DNA of 64,000 nucleotides from Berberis thunbergii (lineage: Eukaryota; Streptophyta; Magnoliopsida; Ranunculales; Berberidaceae), in the NCBI GenBank assembly GCA_003290165.1, contig QNQO01000544.1, positions 186,001 to 250,000 of the forward strand, given 5' to 3'. Below are positions 11,623-24,029 of the stretch, piece by piece. Below the pieces are notes generated by a model. The model searched no databases and had not been told where the DNA came from. It saw only the letters and a program-made list of their open reading frames with translations. A program made the position numbers and the translations under genes. How positions within the stretch are numbered: position 1 is the stretch's first letter; each line of letters starts with the position of its first letter.

Positions 11623-12008
11623 TTTTTAACTCACTAATGGTATTATAGCGATAGTAATTCAACCTGTTGATTCACATAACTGGTTGTCACATTTGGATGT
11701 AAAGCCAATGGCACGATGTCAAAATCCATGCTAGAGAAGCGACGCATACACCTGTTGCTTGATTATCGACCTACAGTAGACATTATTTGGTCCCCAGAGG
11801 CACGTGTCATTGGTAAAGTTGTGCAATGGATGAGTCATTAGTAAAAAAATGTAGTGTGATTGTTCATATTCAAGTAAAGATACATTTCTGAACATTTTTT
11901 TGGTGAAATACATATTTTGGAAATTCTGCAGTGAGTTATTTATGTTTTAAATAGACTAGGAAATATTCTAGGAAATTGTGTTTTCGATACCTTTGAAGTA
12001 CTCAAAAT

Positions 12009-12799
12009 TAGGGGTGGGCATCTCATCCTGCGATCCCGATCCCGTCCCATCCCGTCCCGTGATCCCGATCCCGTCCCGATTTTTCCGGGTCTTAATGGGA
12101 TTGAATAATTCCATCCCGATCCCGATCTAGAATGGGATGGGATGAGATGGGATGGGATGGAGATTTTCAATCCCGTCCCGTCCCGTCCCGTCCCGAACTG
12201 ATTTTTCAATATTTATTATTAATATTTTTATGTATTAGTTGGAGTGAGTCAATTTCCGTTATTCTCGAGTTTTATCCTATCACTATTGCATTTTGTTCTC
12301 TTTATTTTTGAAAACCGCCGCTACATGTTATTGCATATTTTCTTAACCTTATATAGACAAAGTGATTGCCTTTTGACTATTCCATGGGTTTATAAGCTTG
12401 ATACAAGCAAAACACAGTCCTGACTCTTGAGTCCTGATTCAAAATGGTGTAGAGATTTGGTCATTGAAAAAGAAAGAGCTGCCTCAGTTTTTTTATGCTG
12501 AAATGACATGGATGGGTTGAAGTTCATTTTGAAACAGGGAGCTTATGTTATGTGCTGTGGTGTAAACAATCTCAGTACTTAATCAATTTGGACTTTAGAG
12601 TAGAACTGTTGTTGCATTGCCTCAATCATCTTATTTATATAGCCAACTTCCCAAGTAAATGGTTGGATTGTTGGACCATTGTTGATGATAATCTTCACAG
12701 CAGTTATAGGCAGCACGCTGATCCCGTCCCGATCCTGTATGAACCGGATTGGATAGGGATGGGTCTATCTCGTCCCATCCTGTCCCGTGCCCACCCCTA
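12009..12799. mobile_element. hAT-type non-autonomous element with TAGGGGTGGGCA ends
   Basis: It has perfect 12-bp terminal inverted repeats, TAGGGGTGGGCA and TGCCCACCCCTA. It is flanked by CTCAAAAT (12001-12008) and CTCGAAAT (12800-12807), an 8-bp target duplication with one mismatch, as expected for hAT. Dense subterminal GATCCCGTCCCG motifs (12034-12195 and about 12718-12790) are candidate transposase-binding repeats. The roughly 500-bp middle has no recognisable gene. It shares its termini with the larger element at 24030-25386. Confidence 0.85.
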
Positions 12800-12807
12800 C
12801 TCGAAAT

Positions 12808-13698
12808 TACCTAGTTTCGTGAGTTTTAGTATAAAAAAAAACTATGTTTTGAGCATTTTATTCTTTGAGTTTTCCCAAATTCTGACTGACTTGGTAAAAA
12901 ATCATAAAATTTTGACATGGTGCAATTGATAAATTACATCAATTTGTTTCTAACTGTTTCATGCAAAATGACAAATTTACTAACAATTTCGCAGGTCTGA
13001 TTTGCCATGGTCAACATCCACATAATAAGTATAGGCGAGATAAATATTTACTTTAAAAGTATCATAGGAATGTTAGTATGAAACTTTTACCTCGTTGAGG
13101 AACTAAATATTCTTTGAGGTGTTGTTTTATTTTGTGTGTAACTTATTGTCATCGCATGTCAACTTATTGATTTTAAAATGAAAAATTTTCACACCAGCTT
13201 AATTGTTGATCCAAGTGGGCTTTGACTTATTGTATACATTCTTTTGAGAGTAAATGACTAGCTTGTTTTATGATTAGTATGTAGTTGAACTTTGATAAAA
13301 TCGGATCCACAAGGGTTCAACGTCAGCTCCCTTATCGTTAATGGACTATTAGGATTAATTATTATTTTTCTATATCATTGTAAATTCTGCAATTGATTAT
13401 TTCTCGTGGATGTCGAGAGTTACTTTTAGTTTGATGGATTTCATGCCTTGAATTTTGGAAAATTGACTAACCTACGTTGATATATAAGTTTTTCGTTTTC
13501 TCATCATTTGGGGGCGTCACACATTCGTTCTCCCCTTAGTAATTGAGTTATTTGAACCCAATCAGTGACCAGCTTATCGAGTAGGCATGGATACGGTAGA
13601 GTGAATAAATTATTTTTTGTGATCAATATTTCTAATTTTCCAAACCCACATTACTTTTTTGCTTGGGGAGGTAGCGGGATTGGGGAAGAAGAAAAAAT
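12808..13698. other. Intergenic spacer, no gene recognised
   Basis: AT-rich DNA with no convincing coding frame. The frames of 60-125 codons nearby are chance openings without motifs. Confidence 0.4.
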
Positions 13699-14040
13699 GG
13701 TTGATTTGCATTTAGGTCCCATGATTTATACCAACTTTGAGTGGGGGTCATAATTCATCTATTTTTTAGTTTGGGTCCCAAGATAATGTTGATTGCTAAC
13801 TTTTTGTCAAATAATTAAGTCAATTAATTTTTTTTTTTGAAATAGTATTAACTTTGGTATTGATAAATTTAGACTTTAGGTCCCAGAATTATACTAACTT
13901 TATGTTTAGATTCTGTTTTGTAATGGAGAGTTAAAAGTCAACATAATCAACGTGGTATTGGGGCCTAGACTAAAAGCTGAAAAAGTTTGAGACCTAAATT
14001 CAAAATTGGTACAAATCATAGGACCAAACACAAATTAACC
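13699..14040. mobile_element. Short MITE with about 45-bp terminal inverted repeats
   Basis: The left end GGTTGATTTGCATTTAGGTC pairs with the right end, whose complement begins GGTTAATTTGTGTTTGGTCC; both continue into GATTTRTACCAA. GAAGAAAA occurs on both flanks, but the exact duplication is ambiguous. At about 340 bp it is a typical non-coding MITE. It lies within a few hundred bases of the start of the 268-aa gene. Confidence 0.6.
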
Positions 14041-15458
14041 CGAAGAAAACTGCCCCTTTCTATTTTGACCGTCAAGATCAACATTAAGAAAACTCAAATT
14101 TCATCTCGTGAGCCAGCTTGACACATCTCGATGAAGCACCATGGATGCTTTGCCCAGGTGGGCCTTGGCGGTCCGAATAAAACTTGAAGCTTTGATACAC
14201 AAACCAATCCAAAGTCGGGCGGGCACTTGACACTCGTCTCTCTTCTTCTAAAAAACTTGGGCAGAAGGAACACCACCAAGGCAACAAAACAAATTGGCGA
14301 CGCGACGCGACGCGAGGTGAGAAACCTAACTTCAATTCGTTTGTTTTTTGCTTTTCTGCTCTCGCTGTGTCAGATGTTTGCTCTTGGAACAGTTAGGTTT
14401 CCCATTCCGATATCTTGTTTGCGATCTTGTCTATTTTTACTGTTAGAATTTTTATTTACGAGTAAACATAGAGATTTAGGGTTTTGAACGATGGACGTTG
14501 TCACTGTAGTTGTGGAACTCAAGTTTGCATTATACAATGTTTGACGAAATGTGAAGTAGATAGAAATTTTGAATATTTCTTATTGTCTTTAGTGGCTTCG
14601 GAGCTAGGGCTGAAATTTGAGTGTTAGGTTTGCATTAGTTTGTTACGGATACAAGATGATTGACGGATAAATGGTTTCTTACTTTCTTCTATTTACTTCA
14701 TAATTTAGTAAGAAATGTGTTTCTGAATTATTCGGTTGGCTTCCTTGACCATAATTTGTTTTGGTTGTTCTTTTGTAAAGTAAACAGTAATTTACTGATG
14801 AATCCGGTAAACATATGGACGGATTAAAGAGAAGTAGAAAGGAAGAGTCTGCCATGGTATTGGTTGAATGACTGTGTCGTTTTTCAAACAACACAATCCA
14901 AGTAGGAGACAAACCAATATTGTTGATGATTTGATGCTGACTTAGGAAACAAACCCAATGCTAATTCAATTTGCTTGGCTCTGAATTCAATCTGGTCAAA
15001 TAAGTTCTTTGAACAATATAAATTATTAAATGCCTTTTGTTTTGCCAGATTCTGAGTTCTCACAAATCACAATGAGATTATTAATTTCCATTATGGCATG
15101 TGCCCGCAAAGAGTAACGTCCAGTCTTGTTGTCCTTAAAGTAACATTTTTACCTACTGTCAGACTTGCTGAGAGGTTTCACATATAATATTAATTTACGT
15201 TTGGCTATGTTGTTTACTACATTACTTCTAATTGATTCTAAATTTTATTTAGTTTGGTCTCTGTATCATCACATTACTTCTTTGGCATCTATTTCTCCGT
15301 CATTGCAACTTTAATTATGCCGCAATTCTCCATTTCTTGCCATGTTTCACATTACCAGATTGATCAGATTATATCGACTATTGACTTTAAATGTTCTAGT
15401 TTATGAGATTCTTATATGAGCTGAATAGTTTGTTCTTGTCAGTTGTGAAGCAGCAAAA

Positions 15459-18400
15459 ATGAGACGGCAGAATCAATATGAAAATTCTTATGTTGCTGCC
15501 CAGATGCAGCAAATGTCTGCCCAGAGAATGACCAATTTTCCAGGAAGACCCGATGCTTTGCCTGGTGATGAGGAGCGTTCTTATATATCATCAAAAGCAG
15601 AAGGGCATTGGCAATGGGACAGAGAAATGGCAAAAGGATCAAATGCGATGTTTAGTGAAGGTAAGTGCGTACTGGGTACTATTCAAAAACTTATTTTATT
15701 TAGCAACTTTATTTTAGGCCGTAATTGAGCTGTTCTTGTGACTATATCCTTTGATGTTCATCCTTATATATCTTCTTCTTAAGTATGCATCACAGAGAGT
15801 GCATCCTTATAAGGTGTTGGCATCCCATAATTAGTGAGATGGAGGGAGTTTATTGAGGTTCTTGTTTTGTTCGGAGCCATGAGTTCTTATTCGTAAAATT
15901 TAGGAGATGTTTATGGTAGTGAGATATTTTCCCCATTGTCGTAGAACTGTGAGAGATGAGATCCATTTGATGGCCGTTAATTAAATCTGGACTGTTAATG
16001 TTCTTCCTGGACCTTGAGATTTTTCTTGCAATATGTGATGACGGGAGGAGTATGATTGGGATCTTGTTGAGTGTTAAGAGAAGATGAAGTTCTAAGATTA
16101 CATACATGTCAATCTGTTTGCTTTAAGAGATAGAGAGAGGTTGCATCTTAGGTTTATATGAGGGGCATTTACATAAAAAAAAACCCTAACCCTTGGATGG
16201 ACTGTGAGAATTTTTTTTTTGGGTGTTGCATCGACTGCCTAGACACGCTTCAAGGCGTTTTTACGAAATTTCGCTTCAAAGTAAGGTAATGCGGTGCGGT
16301 GAAATGAGGCGTCTGCCTCGGAACGCCTCGGCCCACCTAAGCGCAAAACTGATTACAGCCAACCCATTTGCAGTCCAATTGCAGCAAAAAGAGGTTGCAA
16401 CCCATTCTATAATAAGGTTTTATGTTTCTTGATGTAATATTTGATAAATTCGATAAAAACAAGATAAAACGTTTTTATGTTTTGATAAATTTGTACTTTT
16501 TTTAATTATTTTTGGATAAAACAACCATGTTTTGATCAGTTTGTGATCAACATCAATCTTGATTTTTCATAGCATAGTTTAATGATTTTATGTTTTTTGG
16601 AATACCACTAGTGATCATACTTGTGGATTTTTAGTAATTTTGTGGATGTTTGCAAGTTTGTTTGTTTGTTTTTTTTTTTGTTTTTTTTGTTGTGAGTGGA
16701 GAACGTGAAGGGCATTAAAAAGATGAATGGAAAATCAAGACACATGATTCAAAACAAAACTATGGCATGACTTTTTTTTTTATGAAAGGTTGAATTCTTA
16801 TCTAAGAAAGTGATTTATGAATGTACGCCGTCAGTGAATAAATTTCAGGCAAAGAATTGAATCCGGATCCTGACCCTTTATTATTTGTGCAGAGTTTACG
16901 AATATGATCTATTTGCATAAATTTGCTCAAGATTTTTCTACATTGTTGCTTAATAAATGGTTGTGGTTGTGATTTATTTTTTTACCGGATAGACTGTATT
17001 ATGCATGTCTGCTTGGCCTACTTGCATGCTCTGTCTTGATTTTGTCAAAGCTTTACATTTTTTAAGATAAAAAATAGATACAGAGATGGGTATCGAAGAT
17101 TGATATGTAACCATTTTTAGGCAGATTGTGCTCAATATAGTGAATTCAATCAATTTGTATGGGGAAAAAAGTTCAAGTGCCTGTGATTTTAAAATAGAGA
17201 GAATGTTGGGCAAATTTAAAATTTTATAGGAGGATGGAAATTTGGAATAAAGTTGAATGATTTGAGAGGGAACAGGGTGGGAGGTCAGTAACCAACAAAA
17301 TCATATCATGCTCTGACAACGGATTTCCAGCCTTTCAACATACCATGATACCATGAAACCGAGTGCAGTGATCTTCTTACTCATTCCATGAGACATCATA
17401 TAGTTGAATGCCTACGATAGAATGCACTATTAGGATAACTGTCAGTAGGTATTACTGCAGTGAGGCATCATTGGTGCAAATACATAAATGTTATTTGGGT
17501 CATAGGACAAATGGTCTGTATGTGCATTGTAATTAAAATAATCTTAATTAGCATTAGCATATCCTATTTGTTAATTTCCCCCCCTTTGGAAGCTTTTATT
17601 TTATTTTTTAAATAGGCTATAGTACTATACTTGGTGCCTTGGTGGTGATGAACTTATTTGAGAGACTGATTGTTCTGATGTAGGTGAAGGAGTTGATGCA
17701 TCTAGATCTTTTCATCATGGTCAAAGGCTGGAAACGAAAATGAGTTTAGACAAACAAGCCAACAAAGATCCTAGAGCTCCACCGCTTGAGCAAGATATGG
17801 AGGTTGGTTATGAGGAGAGTTCTTTGCTGCAGACATTTGAAAGTCTGGAGCAGAAATTCTTGGATGAGATCATGAAACTAACCAAGGAACAACATGACGC
17901 TGAGGATGCAGAAAATGCTAGGCATAGTGAGGTGAGTCTGTTATGGAATGTCATCTTCTCGCTGATTTGCCTCTGTTTTCCCAGGTTTCTTTCCGTTATT
18001 TTGGCATTTTAGTACTGAGATATTAAAATGGCAATATCACTTGCTCCATTTTACCATGTTCCAGTTTAAAAGAAAAAGGCTTGATTTTGTTGAAGTAATA
18101 ATACGGTTGCAAATTTAATCTTGGTCATTGACTATTATAATTAATATTTTTTTAGCAGTTATCTCGTTCGTTCATGTTTGGCATCAATCATCTATTGTTA
18201 GATTTAATTGTGTTTGCCTGACATCATCAGATCTAATGCTTTCTTTACCTTTTTTGGTCAAGAAAGATGCAAGAAAGGGTTGGAGAGGGGTGTGGGGGAA
18301 CCCTACCAAGAAAATAAGAAAAATTAGAAAAGGAGAATATTTTGCAGTTAACTATGCAGTCTTCAGAATGGTAGTGTGTAAGCTCAAAAATAAATCTCCA

Positions 18401-21400
18401 CCAATTAAAAGTAAATTTTTTATTACGTAGAATCACCTGATCACTTCATGAACAAAAATTTTCCCAACAACTCCAACTGAATAGGCAGACGATTTCAAAG
18501 GGGATACAGATGCAACATTTCCCATTGGCTGAAATGACATCCAGCCTCGAAGAGAAGAAGTGTTGTCTTACCTTGCATTGCAGCGCGTCATTACTCAACA
18601 ACCCCAATAAGAGCAAACCTTAAAGGTACAGAGGCAATGAGGAAATAGTGGTAAGATAGAGTTCCCAGTAAGAAAGACTGTATAATCAGTAATTCCCTTT
18701 CCGAAGTTAATTTGTGTAAGATCTTATCGAGAATTAAGGTCCAAATAAAAAATGCAACCTCAGGAAGGGCATGAGCTTCTGAAATGCTTTTAGAATCAAA
18801 GTGATAAAGTAAGAGGTTTAGAATGGCAGGCCTCGATATTGGAGAAGATCATGGTTACATAATTTCACCAGGAATTTACCTGATTTAGAATCATGAGATG
18901 CAAGAGAATGAGGTGGGTTTCCGCTTAAGTCCAACAAAGGGGTATCATAAGAAAGTTTCGATGAGTCATTGTGCTATCACAAATGAGAATGGTATTACCT
19001 GGGACTTAGCTCCTAGGTGGAGGTTGAATCAATGGGGGATAGACAAGTGGAGCCAATTCTTACCCTCCTTGATCAACAACTAATCAGTGATGCAAGTTAT
19101 GAATGGATTTGGGATGATAATCCATGCTCGCTCTCCTATCTAGGCCCAACAGCTCCCTTTCCATTGATTGTGCTCCAGCATTGTTATGGAAAAAAAAAGT
19201 GACTCCTATCTGGGCCCAACTAATTTCATGTTGATAAGGTGTTTCACTCTTGCATCAGCCCAACAGTTCCACTGGCCTTCCTCTTTCCATTGATTCGCTC
19301 CAGCTGTTCTATAAAAAGCAAGTGCCTCTGCTGGCAAACTCCTACAGCGCCATGGTAGAGTCGTGTAACCACTGATAATCTTGCTAAGTGAGGCTCATTG
19401 TCACAGCAGATGTTTCCTTTGTGAAGCTAGGCCTATTTGATGGACTCTCAGTGATAACAGAGTAGTCATCCGGCATCCACCACCTTCTTTGTTTGGGCGG
19501 AGCAATGATTTGAGAGGGATCTCTCGTTCAAAGGAAGTGGATTTGACATTCTGTTCATAGCCATCATTTGGGGGAATAAAAAATGGAGAATTTTTTAAGG
19601 GAAGGGGAAATCGATGGACCTTCTCTGCAAGGAGATGAAAGGTTCATCTCCTGTTTGGTTTTGGTGTCACACTGGGAGGTTTTCCATTTTTGTATGGTTG
19701 GTGAGCAATATTTTCATTTTCCTATGTAATCAATATGGTTTGCACTCTATAGCTCATTGATATTCTATCACTTAAGCCCCCCCCCCCCTCTTCTGACTCT
19801 ATGTATCTCTTCGGTACATGCTTTGTATTTGTTTTGGTGATAGAGGCGACGGTATCAAATTTTACTATTGTAGTTAAGGTATTGAAGCGGAGTCGAGGCG
19901 CACATGTTTGAAAACGCCTGAGGCGCAAGGCTATGCGCAGTCCTCAGTGACGCGATACGGTCTCAACATTTTTTTGAGTTTTTATTTTAAATAAATTGAA
20001 GCATAGTAGCATACATCATCATTTTGACTAATATGTACAGAAGTCACAAACTAATTCGAATCGAAATAAAAACATAATAAAGTTGCATAATATAGCAAAA
20101 AGATGTACTACATATGTGTCAAGTAACTTGCAAACATCCACCAAATCATTAAAAAAAAAGTAACAAAAACATCAAAGTATAATGTAAATTTCTCACTATT
20201 TCACTCATCCTAATGTAAACTAGTTCACAAACTTCTCATTTCTCACTATTTCACTCATCATTCTCGTCATAACCCAATTTTTATCATCATATTTTGGAAT
20301 TCCTTCAACATACACTTCAACATCAGCCACGTCTTCCTCTAAATCCAACAATCTTGACCTTCAACTTAACAACAACAAGACTCTTGACGGCTGCAACCTC
20401 CTATGATTCAAAGTCTCAAACCTTAATGGCTATCTAATAATAGAGTGGGCTTTTGGGCTTTGGCTTTTATATTTACAGCCAGCTGTAAAATTTTATTTAT
20501 AATATGTAAAATATGACTTGTGAATATGCAAAGTTAAATACAAAAGAATAACCATGGCTCGAGGCGATACGTAGACTGAGGCACACAAAGGCGGACGCCT
20601 TATTTCACCGCATCACATTGCCTCACTTTGCAATGGATTCCCGTAAAAACAACTTGAGGCACGCCTAAGCGGTCGCCTTGACTACAATGTTCTACTCATT
20701 GATATTTCAAGAAGTTTAAAATTGAGTTTTAGATGGAAAATCATAATTTTCTCGGGTGCCTTTCCCCATTTTTTTTTTCAAAGGTAAAAGTTTTATTAAG
20801 CAATGCTCATGATATTACACAACAATGACACTATCCTTTGAGAGAAGGAAGATGCGACACCCATCCCCAAATAGTGATGAGAACCTCCATATTATCACCA
20901 ATCCAAACTTCCCCATCAATTTCCCTCATAGTTTTTATACTCACCAGTAGAGAAAAAGTTAATGGAACCCTAAGTCATGGTTGAGTTCATCAAATCCTCC
21001 TCAAGCATTCAAGTCTCATCGGGATGAAAACTTGAAGCACCTAACTTAACATAATCAAGACAAGTCCTTTTTCATTGTCTTCGTGCAATCAAAACAGGCA
21101 TAAAAACATCCTACTACTCTTCTCAATCTCCATATGAGACTTCGATTTTCCTAAGACACCAATTCTCGGAATTCTTTTATAATTTACTAATCCCTATTTT
21201 CTCAACCTATAGGGACCTCGAGCGTAGTTTAGATTTTTGTAATTTGATCTGTTTGGCACATTTAGACTTATGAAATTTAGCTTGATTTGTTGATAAATAC
21301 ATAATAATAAACTACCAAAAATTGTCTATGGGAGTGCCAGTTTCAGTATTTGCATAGGGCCTCAAAAATCTCAGAACCGATCCTGTTATCGATAGGGAAA

Positions 21401-23167
21401 GAAGTGGGATGTTTTGATATGTATTTTTGAACTTCAAATATTCATGAAGATATTGTTCCAGGGGTATGTCATGATTTATTGACTGTAAAGTGACATTGAC
21501 CGTGAGTCTCAAAGGGTGAGGGCTAATTTGGCATAGATGTGGGAGGCGTCACTGTTACTCTATATTAGAGGGGAAGTCCAAACTTACCATTGTTATGAGT
21601 ATCATGATTGTTGTTGTTATTTGGTTGGCTATTGTTTGAAAGTTGTTTCTTGTATTTCATGGTGGACAATAACACGAGTGTTTTCCAACCAAGGATTGTG
21701 ATTTCGTTTTTCGAGTTAATTTCGGTTCCTGATTTTAAGAAATATTTCGGTGTGTAAAGAAAAAACGTAAAAATTTCGATGATACATGAAATATATAATG
21801 AATTTCAAGCGTATATTAAATATGTGAAAAAAATAATATGCAAGTAAATAAATGTATTAAATACATTAAATGAAATCAAAATACTTATAATTAGAAAATC
21901 AATGGATAGTTTAAAAATCAATATATAAGTAGAAGAAGTGATAATTAGGAAATTAGGGGTTGGTTTCAAAAACCAATAAATAATTAGGAAAAAAACACGA
22001 AATTTAAGAAAAAAAATCCCGAACATTTAAAAAAATGCTTGAAAAAAATGTAATTTTTGGTAGCTAGATTTTGTATTTTTGCTGAAAAATGAAATTTATG
22101 AAAAAAAAACCCAAAAAGTTACAAAAAAACCTTTGAAAAAAATGTAATTTTTTCTTTCGCCATTTTTCTTATCGTAATTTCAAAAAAACGAAAATTCCGG
22201 TGAAATTTCGTATAATTTCGCAAAATCACAATCTTTGTTTCCAATTATACTAGAAAATAAAAATAGCTATTTGGATTGCCTTTATAAGAGTTCTTTGGTG
22301 GATGTGGGGGGAAGGGGGCATCATTAACACCTAGATTTGTAAGCAATGATAGAATGGAGCTCCTGTGAACGTCGTAATCCCACTCCTTACTCCCCCCTCC
22401 CCCAACACACACACAAAAGAATGTGATTCCGAAAATCCATGGGAGTTCCATTTCCACTGTTGATCACAATCTCGATGTTGATGATTATTACAACCATCAA
22501 CCTTAATGGTGGTAAGTGGTCCCCCATAGATTCCACGGAATATGATCTCATGCTACCGAACACATGTAATCAATTTGTCCTAAATCGACCAGTAACTTAG
22601 CAAAATGATCGGAATATGACGAGTTTTATTATAATGACAATAACGTAATTTTTTCACTGGTTGACAATGATAGCACAGTGAGCACACCACTGGTTATGGA
22701 AAATGCTAAGCTTATTGTATGCTTTTAGTTAGCAATATTTGAATGGGCAACTGTTTTCCATCGTTTGAATGTAAACTTGAATAAGAAAGCTTATGTTCTT
22801 GTTCTTTCAGAAAGTGGGGGAGATCAATGCTAGGTATCAGGAGAGACTATCTTCGCTTCGAGCCCAACATGCTACCCGTCGAGATGACTTTCTCCGCAGG
22901 GAATCACAAGCTAGACATCAACACTACCAACAAGTAGGAATCAGCCGCTATCAGAGCCCTCCAGCTGCGAGTGATCCACATGGGTATGGAGAACCTGCAG
23001 CAGCAACAGCCATGGCAGGAGAAGCACATCGAGCTTTTGTTACTGGTCAATATGACTCCTACCGAGAAAGAGCTCAGTATTTGGATGGTGCTAGGAATCA
23101 TGGCTTTGAGTCAAGAGGTCCATATCCCGGAGGCCGTTCTTACAATAACAATGCTCGATACTATTGA
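15459..23167 (+). CDS. Conserved land-plant protein of unknown function, 268 aa, three coding exons
   Basis: Coding exons are 15459-15660, 17684-17931 and 22811-23167. They join in frame across GT-AG introns (FSE-G|EGVDA and ARHSE|KVGEI) and total 807 bases, 268 residues plus stop. The protein starts MRRQNQYENSY, is Gln/Met-rich at first, then acidic. A middle segment, LEQKFLDEIMKLTKEQHDAE, leads into a charged, probably coiled-coil stretch (about residues 130-190) with RYQERLSSLRAQHATRRDDF. The tail is rich in Gly, Tyr and Arg and ends GGRSYNNNARYY. No signal peptide, membrane segment or catalytic motif is visible. It resembles a family found across plants that I cannot name; a nuclear or RNA-linked role would be guesswork. 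The start was chosen because it is the first ATG after the leader splice site and opens the conserved N-terminus. All junctions and frames are intact, so the gene is probably functional. Confidence 0.85.
16225..16345 (-). repeat. Terminal fragment of an AAGGCG-type MITE in intron 2
   Basis: Sequence such as ATGCGGTGCGGTGAAATGAGG and GGCGTCTGCCTCGG is homologous, in inverted orientation, to the right end of the element at 19867-20688. Only one terminus is present. It stands out as GC-rich in AT-rich intron DNA. Confidence 0.55.
19867..20688. mobile_element. MITE with ATTGTAGTTAAGG-type ends in intron 3
   Basis: The left end ATTGTAGTTAAGGTATTGAA pairs with the complement of the right end, ATTGTAGTCAAGGCGACCGC. 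Subterminal regions are GC-rich (GAGGCG, AAGGCG) and the middle is AT-rich and non-coding. Related GC-rich pieces occur at 16225-16345 and within both arms of the large palindrome (33093-33240 and 36299-36446). The target duplication is unclear. Confidence 0.6.
20770..21240 (-). mobile_element. Probable LINE 3' end fragment in intron 3
   Basis: Read on the minus strand, this stretch ends AATAAAACTTTTACCTTTGA followed by a poly(A) run at 20770-20780. That is the terminal style of the L1-type LINE at 45480-48640 (TTTTACCTTTAAAAAAA). Upstream coding traces are too decayed to assign. The call rests on the tail alone. Confidence 0.35.
21690..22237 (+). mobile_element. hAT-type MITE, copy 2
   Basis: The element is 548 bp with inverted ends CAAGGATTGTGATTTCG and CGCAAAATCACAATCTTTG. 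It is flanked by TTTCCAAC (21682-21689) and TTTCCAAT (22238-22245), an 8-bp duplication with one mismatch. The interior matches the element at 11031-11622. It is non-coding and sits in intron 3 of the 268-aa gene. Confidence 0.75.
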
Positions 23168-23506
23168 AAAACAGGTCTACAGCTTCATGTTACCTTACCT
23201 CTTTGATTTCTTCTCTTGTTCTCTATTCCTTGTTAGTACCCGTCGTCACTTACAAAATGTAGGATTTGCTTACCTCTCCTTGTATCTGTGGTGAGCTTTA
23301 GTCTCTATTGATTGTGTTTTATGTAAGCCACTATAAACTTGGGCTAGAATGGTCTCATCTTCATGTTGATGATGGCAGTATTTGTCCTTATATGGAGTTT
23401 TTTCAAGATGAAGAAAACAGCATTGGTGTTGTGGGTCTACCATATTCCAACTACAATATTTTCAATGCAATAACAGGGTATTCTCCAGTACCCTGGTTTG
23501 GCTTGG

Positions 23507-23512
23507 AATAAA
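23507..23512 (+). promoter_or_regulatory. Polyadenylation signal AATAAA
   Basis: A canonical AATAAA lies 340 bp after the stop codon of the 268-aa gene, followed by a T-rich stretch. It is a plausible 3' end signal, not proven by transcripts. Confidence 0.4.
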
Positions 23513-24029
23513 AGGATGAAGATTTGTCTCTTGTTTGTTGTTAAAATATGTTAAGAGCAGTCAATGGCATATTTTTATGACAGGCTGAGGCACATCCTTA
23601 TTTACGTAGTGATACCCCAACCTGTTACATAAAACCTGATAAACAAATTACCTAATAGTGTTCAAGGCAACTAAACATGTAAAGAGTGGATGTGTGGAAC
23701 TTGGATGACCATAAGACCATCTTTATATTGAATTCCTTGCACTCATGACAAATACAAAAACACCCAATAGTAAAATGAAGTGTATTTGTACATTTTTCCA
23801 CGTGTATGGATGCATTTGTTCAAATACACCACTAAGTTGAAGACCCTCCATTATCTTATTTTTTTCATTTGTTGTGGTTGGTTTTCTTCTTTTTATTCAT
23901 CTTCATCACGTTTTTTAGACTCCTGCTGATCTGGTGCTAGGAGTCTGGCTCTTAAGAATTGTTAAATTATTATATGATATAATTGTGTGAGGCCCATCAT
24001 CTGTATTAAGCATTGGATATGGTAAATAG

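Larger units (their letters stand above)
14200..23560 (+). other. Transcription unit of the 268-aa conserved plant gene
   Basis: The unit is inferred from splicing. A leader exon ends in CGCGACGCGAG before a strong donor GTGAGA at 14317; the start near 14200 is approximate. The leader intron ends at AG 15442, 16 bases before the ATG. Coding introns are 15661-17683 and 17932-22810. An AATAAA polyadenylation signal lies at 23507-23512 in the 3' UTR. The 4.9 kb third intron is filled with transposon debris. Confidence 0.6.

Noticed and set aside
14290..14320. GACGC tandem repeat as a functional element
   Set aside because: Only a few GCGAC units in the leader exon; too short to call anything beyond GC-rich 5' UTR.
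23308..23511. 67-codon frame after the 268-aa gene as a separate gene
   Set aside because: It sits in the 3' UTR before the AATAAA signal and lacks motifs.
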